NCBI RefSeq assembly: GCF_000611645.1
Contig: NW_014013438.1
Location: 1-37,120, forward strand
Source of the DNA: Monoraphidium neglectum
Lineage: Eukaryota; Chlorophyta; Chlorophyceae; Sphaeropleales; Selenastraceae
Direction: 5' to 3'
Length of the DNA: 37,120 nucleotides
Part shown: piece by piece, positions 10,829 to 20,965 of the stretch
How positions within the stretch are numbered: the first letter of the stretch is position 1
How the letters are laid out: each line of letters starts with the position of its first letter
Notes under the pieces: model-generated
Seen by the model: the letters and a program-made list of their open reading frames with translations, nothing else
Database searches by the model: none
What the model was told of the DNA's origin: nothing
Translations under genes and position numbers: made by a program

Positions 10829-11850
10829 GCTGGGGGGAGAGTTGATTGTGCAGCCACGCGGCTGCCGAACCCTGTCGGGCTGCCGGCCCCCACGAGGCAA
10901 CCCAGAGGTTCATGCAGCTGTATTCCCCACTTCCGGTGCAGAGACTGCAGCAAAGACACGCTGCCGCCGGCGCCCTCGCAGTCAAGACGCACTCAAACCA
11001 TGCTGCGGTTGACGCCGCTGCCGTTTGAACTGCCGAGGATGTATTTTCGTTGCCTGGAATGAGGCGGCATACTCGGTGCATTGTGGCCAGCATTAAGCCA
11101 CGAAACTAAAGTTAATCCACAACATTGCCTTTGTTGCTGCCATGCGTACAGGCAGCTCTCGCGGCTTCCGCTCTGTACTTCCATCTGAGCCCCATGAGCC
11201 TGGATGGCTCCAGATGCGGGCGGCCGCGGACGCTGTAACAATCCCATTCCATCCTATTGACCGCTCCAGGAAACTGCTGTTCCGCCCCTCACCTGCCAAC
11301 ACTGCTCAGGCGGATGAGGCCCCCGCAATACACAGCTGAAACCCCATGGTCCGGCTCCACTTGTTGCGACACATGTGCTGCTGCCAGCATGACCGCCGCG
11401 TGCCGCCCACAGGACCACACCACGCAGGTGCTGCTTCTGCTGCTAGGGTTGGTGCCCCCTACATGTCGCAACGACGCGTCGATCATGTGACGTTCTGACG
11501 CGTGACGCACAGATCAAAATCGTGTCAGGTGTCCGTCGTGGATATGTGTCCATGCAACCGATAGCAGCATCACGCTACAATCTTGAGATCAGAACACAAG
11601 TTTGAAACGCCTGTCACCTGCCACTGCCGTCGTCACCGGCTGCTCACTCGCCGCCCTTGCCCGAGTGGTAATGCTGCCCGGACAATAGCGGCACCTGAGC
11701 TTTGTGCAGGCTGGTAGTTGGAGAGCTGAAGGGCTGAAATGAACACTCGTTACAGTACCGAAGGTGCAAAAACGGTCTAACGGGGGACACGGCAGCAGCG
11801 AGGCAGTTGCGCAAAGGTGCATTGAAAAAGCAGGGGCCAACGTATGCCCC

Positions 11851-12243
11851 GGCGTATGGGCCGCACTGGATAGCTCTGGCATCCCGAAGATGCATGCTGG
11901 CGTATGGCGTATGGGCCGTGGCTCAGCTGAAACTACGCACTGCGAGGGTAACGAGGCGGCGGGCGGGAGCTCCGGGCGGGGGCGTCGGGCGTTGAGGTCA
12001 CAAGCAGCCCACAACACCGCCCCCAAGTGCCGAGGCGAATGGCACGGCTTGCGATGCGCGACCATCCGTTGGGCCGTTGCCAAAGCTCTGAATTAGCAGG
12101 CAGGATCAAAATACAAGGGGAAACCTTTGCTAGAAGAAAGGATAGGGCACACTCTTCGGTGCAGAGCGCAAGACTGCTCAGTTCCCGCGCTAAGGGCACG
12201 GCTGCTTGAGCACACTGAATGAGTAGGGGCCATCAGATGCAAG
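11851..12243 (+). repeat. 393-bp tandem duplication, distal copy
   Basis: This copy matches 12244-12649 nearly base for base over most of its length, including the shared block GGAGCTCCGGGCGGGGGCGT and the block TTTGCTAGAAGAAAGGATAG. Differences are scattered substitutions and small indels. Near its downstream end, GGGGCCATCA corresponds to the last codons of the minus-strand kinase gene, so the copied unit includes the end of that coding region. Confidence 0.9.
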
Positions 12244-12649
12244 GGCGTATGGGCCGCACTGGATAGCTCTGGCATCCTGAGGATGCATGCTGGCGTTGGC
12301 GTATGGGCCGTGGCTCAGCTGAAACTACGCACCGCGAGGGTAACGAGGCGGCGGGCGGGAGCTCCGGGCGGGGGCGTCGGGCGTTGAGGTCACAAGCAGC
12401 CCACAACACCGCCCCCAAGTGCCGAGGCGAATGGCACGACTTGCGATGCGCGACCATCCGTTGGCCGTCGCCAAAGCGCTGAGGCAGCAGGCAGGATCAA
12501 AATACAAGGGGAAACCTTTGCTAGAAGAAAGGATAGGGCACACTCTTCGGTGCAGAGCGCAACACTGCTCAGTTCCCGCACTAAGGTCACGGCTGCATGA
12601 GCACAGAAAACACATTCTCAGGCTGTATGCTTCAGACTAGGGCCATCAC
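12244..12649 (+). repeat. 393-bp tandem duplication, gene-proximal copy
   Basis: Second copy, offset by 393 bases from the first. It runs into the kinase stop codon at 12632-12634 and so forms that gene's immediate 3' flank. It contains an extra segment of about 20 bases near 12606-12630 that the distal copy lacks. Confidence 0.9.
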
Positions 12650-15350
12650 CGAGCGCCTTCCAAGAAAGCGCCTTGACTTTGGGGTTGCGGGTGCAGCGCG
12701 GCTGGGGCCCTTGCTGCTTGACGGCAGGGCCAGGGCCTGCTCAAACCAGCCCGCCACGGCCCGCCCGGCCGCCTTGACATCCCCCCACATCTCCTTCAGC
12801 ACGCGCGCCCCGGCGCCCTCGCTGCCGCGCTTGCGGGCGCCAGCGCCGGCGGCTCCGCCGCTGGAGATGCTTATGTTGAGGCTGCGGCTGCTGCTGCCGC
12901 CGCCGCTGCTGGAGCCAGCATGGCCCGCGACGGTGGTGCGCGAGGGGGTGGCAACACCGGACGCCTCGCTGCGAGTGCCAGCGCTGGACTGCAGGTGCAA
13001 GCGGTCCTGCATCCCGCCGCTCAGGCTCGCCATGCCTTTGTTGACCTGCATTGTGGACACCAGATCCATGAGGACCTTGATCTGCTGCCCCATCTCACTC
13101 ACGCGCGTGTCCACGCGCTCCATGAACGCGCGGTTCTCGAGCCGCTCCTCTGCCAGCCTCTGGTGCGCGTCATCGCGCTCACATTGCGCCGCCTTCAGCT
13201 CGGCGGCCAGCAGGAGTATGGCGGCGTCGCCACTGTGCGTGGTGGGAACGCTGGCATTGTGCGGGATGCGGGCCTCTACGGCCAGCTCCGCCTCGGCCGT
13301 GCTCTGGAGCGCTGCCAGCAGCTGCGTGCGGCCGCTGCTGTCCTGGAACCCGGACTCGGATGATGCGCAGGGTTCTGAGGAGTCGACTGTGGGGGTAATG
13401 GCGGCGGCACCCCTCTTGTTCTCGACGTCGTCCGGCTCAGGCGCCGATTGCAGTGGCGGCGTCATCGCCTCCGGGTCCAAGGCCTGCTCACGCTCTTGTG
13501 CGTTATGGCTGCCGACGCACCCCTTGTTGTCGCCGCTGGATGCTGACGTCAGCAAGGCCATGCAGCGGCGGCCCCACTCCATGGCCATGAGCTGTTGGAT
13601 GGTGGCCCTCTCCTTTGGGTTGGGGTGGAGGCCTGCGCGGATGAAGTCTTGCAGGTCGGGGTCAAGGTCGTCCCAGGTGGGGGAGCTCTCGTACGCAGTG
13701 GGCTGCTCCAGCACCACCTGCGCGTCATAGGGGTCCCAGCTGCAGCCCGGGATGCGCGGGTAGGGCTCGGGGCAGTCTTCCTTGCGGTGCAACGGCGCCT
13801 CAAAAGGGTTGATGCCGTCCAGGGCGATGGTGGCGATGCTCAGCACTGCACCCCATACGTCAAACGCGGGCCCAAGGGTGGAGGGGATGCCATCGGGGCG
13901 TCTGGCGTCGATGCCGCTGGCCACGATGGCGTGCGTCTCTGGCGGCATGTAGCTACAAGTGCAGCTCAACAGCTGGCTGGAGCCGATCTTGGTCACTGCA
14001 AACGCGCCCAGTCGGGGGCCAAGGGGGGGAGGAGGACGCACATCAGACGGTCGGCTGGTGTGCGGCCATGTTGCTGGCAACGACCCTTGGCCAGTGCCGC
14101 CATGGGTTCTATTGCATCGCCCCATGCAGACTGCCGGCGGTGGGCGAGCATATATGCATCCTGGTGTTAATAGGCCCCCACTTTGTCACAGGCAGATTTG
14201 CCTTGCAGCCCAACAGCACACATTCCAACCAGACACGGTTAGTGCTCCCCTCCCCCTTTGCCAACGAGCGAGGTAATCAATCATGACCCGGTCCCTCTTG
14301 CTCCCACTGCATACGTCAACAGACTGCGCGAGCCTCCTCACCTGCTCCAAAGTCGGCCAGCTTCATGGGGAAGTCCCGCGCCTCGCGCGAGGCGTCCCAC
14401 AGCAGCTGGTGGGGCTTCAGGTCATTGTAGGAGTATCCAGACGCATGCAGCTGCTGCAGCGTCGTCAGCAGCGTCACGGTCGCATGCGCCGCCAAGGTTG
14501 TGTTGAGCACCGTGCCCTCAGGCGTGAAGGTGCCGTCGACAACATCGAGGATGGGGCGGCCACCGTAGTCAAACACCAGGTGCACTTGCCCGGTCTCCTC
14601 GTCACGCACCACGTCGCGCAAGGCCGGCACGGCCGGGGTGGAGATGCGGCGGTGGGCGTCCACCTCCGCCTCCAGCATGGCGTACTGTTGGGAGTGGGTT
14701 GCGGTGTGGCGGCGGAGTCATGTATGCATCTGGGCGCGCTGGTTTGGCTGGGCGGCAGGCAGGCGTGTGGCTGCATCATCCCTGAGGTATGTTTTGGAGC
14801 TGGGGTGCTGCCCCTCTGTTGCTGGGTTGCGCAGGAGATGAAGATAAATGCGCCCGACAGCACACTGTAGGCGCGCCTGCAGCGAGCGTGCATCTTTCGG
14901 GGATGTACGCGCCTGCCAGGCGCCGGGTTACCCCACTTCGCGCGGGTCGCTGCCGTGCGTGCGTGCAGCCAGCAGCAGGCGAAAAAGGCGCCGCGCGCGT
15001 CCAGCAGCTCCCCCCACCGCCTGCCTGCTCACCACGATGCCGTCTTTGCCCTCCAGGAAGTCCCGCGACAGGCTCTTGATGGCAAAGTACTCTCCGGTGG
15101 CCGCCAGCTGGTTCCACGAGACACAGGTAGGGCCGGCGGCATCTTCGTCCTGCTCACAGTGCGGGTAGATGCGGCCACCTCCTTCGCCCCTGTACCAGGG
15201 CCTGCAGATGAGGTGGATGCATGCAAAGGTGGTGATAATCTTAGTTTGACGCATTGACGCCGTGGAGAGTGGCGCCAGGGCTCCACACGGGCCTCACCAA
15301 GGCTGCTTTCCGATGGGCCTGGCGGCCTGGAACTCAGGGGCGCGCGACAT
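12632..15350 (-). CDS. Divergent protein kinase with coiled-coil tail, 642 aa
   Basis: Minus-strand exons 15350-15298, 15201-15033, 14684-14342 and 13995-12632 join in phase to 643 codons. Donors are GTGAGG, GTGAGC and GTGAGG. The ATG-initiated 17-codon first exon ends in TG, which completes a Trp codon with exon 2. Kinase landmarks: ATP-binding lysine in FAIK (K60), helix C EAEVDAH (around 79-85), catalytic loop YNDLKPHQ (D162), DFG (185-187), and YMPPE in place of APE (204-208), then FDVWGAVLSI and a C-lobe to about 335. Oddities: no clear GxGxxG loop (GEGGGR at 23-28 is a poor match), and the metal-binding Asn after the catalytic Asp is Gln (Q167). Residues 445-507 form a likely coiled coil, followed by a Ser/Gly-rich basic tail. 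YMPPE recalls the TTK/MPS1 class, but I would not assign it. Activity is possible because K, D and DFG remain. Confidence 0.85.
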
Positions 15351-17089
15351 TGTAGCTTTGTAAGTTATTTCGCTGTGAATATTGTGGTCATCAAGCTCCT
15401 TGGACATGTTGTGGCAATCAAACGCGAGGTTGGAGGATGTACTTGCTCCGTGGCTTCTCGCTACGCTCGGTGCTGACGGGACTCGCGCACTCGGAGCAAA
15501 TGGAGGGTAAGGGTGTGTGTTGGGGTGTTTTTGCCTGATTTAATTGCACCGTTGGAGCAAAGGAAGAAATGTTTGGCATGTCCACTTTCAACTAAGGGTG
15601 GGGGGTGAGGGGGTTCATCAGTCCATGAGTGCAGTTGTCGCCCTACGTGTCGGGCTGCTGGACAACGCACGGCACTGATGTGCGAGCTGTGCTGCACTGC
15701 GTTTCCTCTTTGCCTTCAGGGCCACCGGCCAAGGGAGACCACCAGCTTTCTTCAGCACCTTGTGAGGATGGAAATCAACCACCAAGGCCCCTTCGTTGGC
15801 CGCGGCTCAATCTTGCCAACAAAGAGGGGAAGACGTTACCGCTGAGCAACACTTGCACCAATCTGGCGACTTGGCACTTGCACAGCACACCACGGCCCCG
15901 CACCTGAAGCACTCTGGAAAGAGAGTGTGCCGCAGCACATGCATTTGGCGGTGGAAAGGCCAGGATGAGAAGGGCACGCACGCCTGCATGCCCGATTGCT
16001 TCAAAAGCGCTTGCCAGTGCGCGGCGGCGCGCAGCACGAAGTGGTTGGCTTGCAGAGAGGTGGAGATGCAGTGGTCGCTGTCAGCGGCCCAGCGCATGCA
16101 CTGCTGCGACACCGACCCAGCTGCTGCCATCAACCACCTTTTCAGGTGGTGCACCATCAAGCAAGCCACGTGTGTCTGCAGCCCTTCCAACCCGCCTGCC
16201 TATTTGAGTGCCCCATCCCCTCAAACGTTCGTTATATCAACACCCTCTGTAAACTCATTCTTCTCAGGTGAGGTTGCAGCGAGCCTGTCCTCAAGTCGAA
16301 CTTGTCTCGATGATCTGTGCCCGGCGCGAAGGTTGCATTTGAACCCCTGACCCGGTTGCCCCCGCCTCTTATTGTAGGCCAAAGCAACTAGATTGCAGAC
16401 CCTGGGGCTAAGCAGTCCGATGGCACACCCAGCGCGGCACGTCTGACAGCAGCAGTACATCACCTACGCCTGACTCCGCCTTCCTCCTGCCCCGATTACT
16501 GCGCCGTATGTCCCTGCAGCACGCCTGACTCCCCAAATCATCTACCTGTGAGATCCCAGGTGAGGGGCTTGCTTCGATCTGGACGTGCACCGCAGCTGCT
16601 GGGTGCTGGTCGATGTGTGCCGATGGTGCCGCAGCAGCGGGGCTCGGGCGCGCGTTGCGACTCCTGGTGTGCGTGCTGTGTCGTCATGCAGCTGATGCGC
16701 GCATAGTAGCAACACACCCTGCAGCATGCGCCTGACATTTCACTCCGTGTCTCAACCTCCTGTGCGGCTTTCAATCTGGGACTTCATGTGACCACCTGGC
16801 CATCACGCACAACCGACCTCGAGCTTCACACCTGCCTGCCACTGCCCCTCAAAGGTGTGCATGGTGCCTCCCGCCAGTCTCAGCGCATGCAGGCACAAGG
16901 GGGTGACGCCATGCGACAGCATTACGTGGTGCATGCAAGACGCCATGCGACAGCATTACATGGTGCATGCAAGGCGCTCTGTCCTGACCCTGCTGGTCAC
17001 TTGCACTCCACCTGATAACATGCGACCAAACCCCCTGCCCCCTTCACGTTGCCGCACCCGCCCAACCCAAACGCAGGCTAGTACGCACC
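15351..17089. other. Intergenic, no supported gene
   Basis: Lies between two divergently transcribed genes (start codons at 15350 and 17090). No reading frame here shows recognisable motifs. It contains several CAGGTGAGG strings that look like splice donors (for example near 16268 and 16558), which could mark untranslated upstream exons. It also holds a 34-bp tandem repeat. An acceptor-like ACGCAG just before 17090 suggests a 5' UTR intron for the next gene. Confidence 0.45.
16905..16972 (+). repeat. 34-bp tandem repeat, two copies
   Basis: Two adjacent 34-bp copies starting GACGCCATGCGACAGCATTA, differing by one G/A change. It lies about 120 bases upstream of the start codon at 17090. Confidence 0.9.
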
Positions 17090-17764
17090 ATGAGCCTGCC
17101 GCTCCCTGAGTTACCCGCGAAGGACCAGGCGGAGGCGCCCCCAGCGCCGCCCACCGCTCCTGCTGGCTCCAACATGTCCTCTCCCAAGAAGAGCGACATC
17201 TTTGTCGTGAAGGGCGCGGCGGCGGCCGCGCTGCTCAACCCTGAGCTCGCCCGCCTGGCGGTGGGGGTCTCCCCCCCCAGCGGGAACCCTAGGGTGCGCA
17301 CGGCCCTTGCGTCTTTTTCAGCATGCAAAGCTGGGGTGCATGCCTCTTGCATGCAGCGACTGTGGGCTGGTCAGCGCTCTGCTGTTGTTCCATGCGGCTT
17401 CATGCCGCATGCATGCCGTTTGCTGCATGCTAACGCCGCCACATGCGGCAGCCCTGCTCTGCATGCTCCATTGAAACTCTTCACTCCATAAGCGTGCAAC
17501 CATACTGACCTGCCGGCACCCTGCTGCAACCCCTCGCTGCGCCCCCCTGCGCCCGTGCCCTGCCCGGCCGTGCAGCCCGGCTCCCCGCTGGGCGCGGCTA
17601 TGGCGCCGGGCTCCCCGCGGCTGCTGTCCACGGCCAGGTTCACTGAGTTGATCCGCATGATTCACGCGCTTGAGCGCGAGGTCACGCGCATGTCAAACGA
17701 TTTTGCGTCGCGCGAGGGTCGCGCGGATGCTTCAGCTCGCTGGACCTCTTCCCCGCGCAAGTGA
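17090..17764 (+). CDS. Hypothetical small protein, 130 aa, two exons
   Basis: Exons 17090-17293 and 17576-17764 join in phase 0. The start ATG is 13 bases after an acceptor-like ACGCAG. Exon 1 encodes a Pro/Ala-rich segment, then SSPKKSDIFVVKGAAAAA and a hydrophobic patch, and ends CCTAGG|GTGCGC. Exon 2 follows GTGCAG, has PGSPLG and PGSPR motifs, then a helix FTELIRMIHALEREVTRMSN likely to coil, and a basic Ser-rich end (TSSPRK). A TGTAA signal lies 61 bases after the TGA stop, which supports the model. I recognise no family. Its plan (Pro-rich start, AGG|GTGCGC junction, C-terminal helix) resembles that of the gene at 6751-7465, but I cannot show homology. Confidence 0.6.
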
Positions 17765-17824
17765 GGGGTGGGGTGCGGCCGCCCCCCGCGCTCTCCATGC
17801 ATCACTCGGTGACCCAAATCACCA

Positions 17825-17829
17825 TGTAA
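17825..17829 (+). terminator. Candidate polyadenylation signal TGTAA
   Basis: TGTAA lies 61 bases after the stop of the small gene ending at 17764, a typical algal 3' UTR distance. Confidence 0.5.
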
Positions 17830-18575
17830 TACTATTGCAAAGTCCTGGCTGCCATCGCAACTTGGCCGGCTGCGTGCTCAGTTTGGGGACCTAAACGGCA
17901 GGCTGCTGATGCGTTGCTGGCTTTGATGGTCCACACTGCACCGCATGGCAGATGCAACCTATAATACAGTTTTTTACAGGTGGCAGACTATAACCTCTAA
18001 GCTATATTGCACTCTGCACTGCATAAGCATGTGCGCCTGGAATGATGCGAGCAGGGGCCCAGCGACATGGGATCATGCAGATCCAGCATGGCCGCAGAGC
18101 AGCTCAGCTTTACAAACAAGCAGTTGAGTGTTGGACCAGATGAAGGGCTACACAGTCTGCAAGCCGCATGTGCCAGATAACATTACAAAGCAGTGGCGAA
18201 GCAATGCAAGTGGGTGCTTCCTTGCCACCAGACCCAGCACACACGGGACGTGTACCGCACACGCTGCCAATCATGACAGAGATACAGTGCGCCGTTGAGG
18301 CAGACAGCCGCGTACCACATAAATGAGCACACGTTAGAAGCCTGGGCTGGTACAGCATTCTCATAAGCCAACAGGATGTGATTGGCAGTATTTCGAGCCA
18401 ATAGCTTGCTTTGCTCCATGGCAGCGCAGGATGGATTGCGCTTGTATGGCTCAGGTCAATCTTCACAGCCAGGTCGCCATGGGTTGCCTGGCGCAGGTGC
18501 CAGTGCTAGGCGGTGGCTGCTGCGTTTAGGCCTGGGGCGCAACCAAATCAACTAAAGTATCCCTGGCAGCGCTCA
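17830..18575. other. Intergenic between convergent genes
   Basis: No supported coding region. It should hold the 3' UTRs of the small plus-strand gene and of the minus-strand lipase. On the minus strand TGTAA occurs at 18187-18183 and 18114-18110, about 390 and 460 bases after the lipase stop, as candidate poly(A) signals. Confidence 0.5.
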
Positions 18576-20692
18576 TCAGCACTCATCGCCTGCCCACATG
18601 TGTGCCCCCATATAGGTGAGGTGGTCCGCAACGCTGGTGCACATGCCCAGGTGGCATACACTGTTGTGGCAGGAGGGGTCCTCGCCGCTCTCGTCGCACA
18701 CGATGACGCGCTGCTCAGGCTCCGCACCACCAGCCGCGGGCGCCACATCCACCAGCCAAACTGGGAGGGGGGGGGGTCAAGGCCGTGGGTTGGGATGGCA
18801 AACGCGAAAAAGCGTGGTATGGCAAACATGCGTGAGGCACTTGGCCACATGAGCGCGAAAGATAAGGGAGTAACACGGGTGCATGCAGCGTAACGCAGCA
18901 CAGAAAAATTCCTGGATTGCCAGTATGTATTTGACCCTTCCATGGCATTTGCAGTTGAAACATTAGGACTTCAGAGCCCACTGCTCCAGGATTACAGCAA
19001 CGCAATTTCAGCCATAATGCAAGCCCCAGCAGCGCACCCTCTCTTGCGACGTGGCGGAACCCCATGTAGGTTGGCGGCACGCTCGGCACGATGTCGCGCC
19101 CGTGCGTGAATCGCCAGCTCTCCGCCACGTGCCGCACGAAGAACGCCGCAAACTCGCCGTTGCCGACCCGCGGCGACCCAAACGTGAACACCCTCAGATC
19201 TGGCGGGTCGAACGCAACACGCAGGTCCATGGCGCAGAGCTGGGCGAGGGCGCCACCCATGCTGTGGCCCAGCACGTAGGTGGGGCCATTGGGGTGGGCG
19301 GCCAGGAGGCCGGCGTACGCAGCTGTGAAGGTCCTGGCCATGCTGCTGCTGTTCCAGAGGACGTGGAAGCCGCTGTGGATGCGCAGGGAGCTGGGGGCGC
19401 CGGGCAGGGGGTAGGCCGCATCGGTGCGCCAGGCTGGGTTTGAGAGTTTTGGATACGCAGGGAGGGAGGTGGGGGGGAGGGGGGAGGTTGAGAAGGGGGA
19501 AGACGGTCAGGGAGGGTCCTGCTTGGCAGCAGGTGCGGCCAGGAGCGCAAAGCAGCCTGCAAGCCGCTCGGCGGCTGCATGCTACAGCAAGCAATTGAAT
19601 GCTGCCGCCGCACGTCCCAGAGCTGCCGCCATGCATTACATCTCATTGGCAGCACATCACGCCACCCCACCCAACCCAACTCATCCGCTCCCCAAACGAT
19701 CCACCCCCAGCCTAAGCCCCGCTGCACCGCCGCAGCGCCCCGCCCACCGCGCATGTTGTTGGCCCAGTTTGCCCAGCTGCCCGCGTCAGACCCCCTGAAC
19801 GCGACGACCTTGGCGTTCAGGGAGGGCAGGTAGCCTGCGTAGCCCAGCAGGTCCCAGTCAGCGTCAAAGTGGACCACGGCGGGCTGGAAACCGGGGACGC
19901 GCGCGCAGCGGCGGCATGACCACGCCCGCATGCCGTCCTGGGGGTTGGGTGTGTTGAGGGGGCCCCTTGCAGTTGACAGTTTGGATGACATGATGGGTCC
20001 TGATTGAGGCGGCTGTAATCACGCAAATGCTGGTGCTGCGGAGCCAGCGCAGGCATATCTAGGTGGTGAGCAAGCAGCTGGGAAGCTGGTAGTATGAGCT
20101 TTGACCGGCCTCCAGATTTGCGGCGGCTGCCCTCGTTCGTCCTGCCTGCTCCTGCTGCGTTCAGACCACATTGCCGCACCTGGTCTCCGCAGTAGGCAAT
20201 CGACTGCAGCGTGGCCAGCATCGACGCGCGCTCAAGGTCGAACGCGCCGCTGGACGCGGCAGACGTATAGGCCGCTGCAGTAGTGGCTGCGTCGGGCGCG
20301 GTCCGCCGTGCGTCTGACAGCGCCTGGCCCTGGAGCTGGTCCAGCGCCGCAGCATCGAATACTGTCGACAAAGCGTCGGCGTTGGCACGACCGTTGCTGC
20401 CGCTGCCGCCGTAGGCACCCGAGGCAAGGATGCGCTGCGCCACAGGGTCAACCTCAGATCGCTGGGACAGCAGCGGTCGGCCAAAGACCTCCGCGCCCCA
20501 TGCAGAGTCGCTCGCAGTCTCAGCAGTGCCGCGCCTCAGCCAACGCCTGATGTCGTCGGCCCCCGGCAGGCGCAGTGGCTCAGCTGGCTGGGCTAGGAAG
20601 AGAACGAAAATTGAAACGAATGCTATACATATGTGAGCCGCATGGACCGTGCGAGGCAGCGAGGTTCCTTGCCGACCCCGCAGCACTGGCAT
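18576..20692 (-). CDS. Secreted class 3 (fungal-type) lipase, 427 aa
   Basis: Minus-strand exons 20692-20180, 19937-19748, 19433-19038 and 18760-18576 join in phase to 428 codons. Donors are GTGCGG, GTGGGC and GTGCGC. The ATG opens a signal peptide, with basic residues and then a hydrophobic stretch at about 21-34. An Ala-rich segment follows, then the lipase 3 domain: SIAYC just before the first intron, WSCRRC, VVAFRGS (oxyanion loop region), IHSGFHVLW, the nucleophile elbow GHSMGG (Ser292), FGSPRVGN, Asp348 in GRDIVPSVPP, and His413 in DHLTY near the C-terminus. The full Ser-Asp-His triad is therefore present. Such enzymes hydrolyse acylglycerols or galactolipids; the substrate is not shown here. 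The targeting signal suggests secretion or the endomembrane lumen. The C-terminal domain is Cys-rich (CDESGEDPSC, CHLGMC), consistent with disulphides. Transcription is divergent from the reductase gene that starts 273 bases away. Confidence 0.93.
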
Positions 20693-20965
20693 TGTGGGGA
20701 AGACTGCAGGCTTTAGCCACGGTACTGCCGGCGACGAGCGCCGGCTATGCGCGAGAGACGCAGGTGCGAGTTCGGTTTCAGTCTTGCCGGTGGTGGCAGC
20801 GAACCACTGCCGACACACAAAACTGTTGCACCTCTGCAGCTGTACCGCAATTATGATATACACACAAGCATGAGGTATGGTACATCATAGAAATCGCTGC
20901 ACATATATATCAAGCTTGGCCATACCAACAGTTGATCTGGTTCTATCCACCTCGGATCGCTCGCA
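20693..20965. promoter_or_regulatory. Divergent intergenic promoter region
   Basis: These 273 bases separate two divergent start codons, so both promoters probably lie here. TATATAT at 20904-20910 is 56 bases upstream of the plus-strand ATG and may be its TATA element. On the minus strand an AT-rich TATATCAT (around 20853) is a weaker candidate for the lipase. Inferred from position only. Confidence 0.45.

Larger units (their letters stand above)
7645..11850. other. Gene-poor stretch with repeats and an assembly gap
   Basis: I support no gene here. A minus-strand frame stays open over about 8796-9503, but it has no ATG start and no motif. The stretch holds a dispersed-repeat copy (9956-10135), the (TG)n tract with a run of N (10190-10827) and, just after it, a tandem duplication. 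The gap may conceal sequence. Confidence 0.45.

Noticed and set aside
9785..11093. Long open frames on both strands through the TG repeat and N block
   Set aside because: They arise from the dinucleotide repeat and undetermined bases; the predicted His-Thr or Cys-Val runs are not proteins.
11851..12649. CRISPR-like or centromeric satellite reading of the repeat
   Set aside because: There are only two copies of a 393-bp unit with no spacer pattern, and the unit includes gene 3'-end sequence, so it is a simple tandem duplication.
12632..14125. Reading the kinase C-terminal exon as a stand-alone 497-residue gene
   Set aside because: Its first residues are intronic; the acceptor at 13996-13998 and the upstream kinase exons join it in phase.
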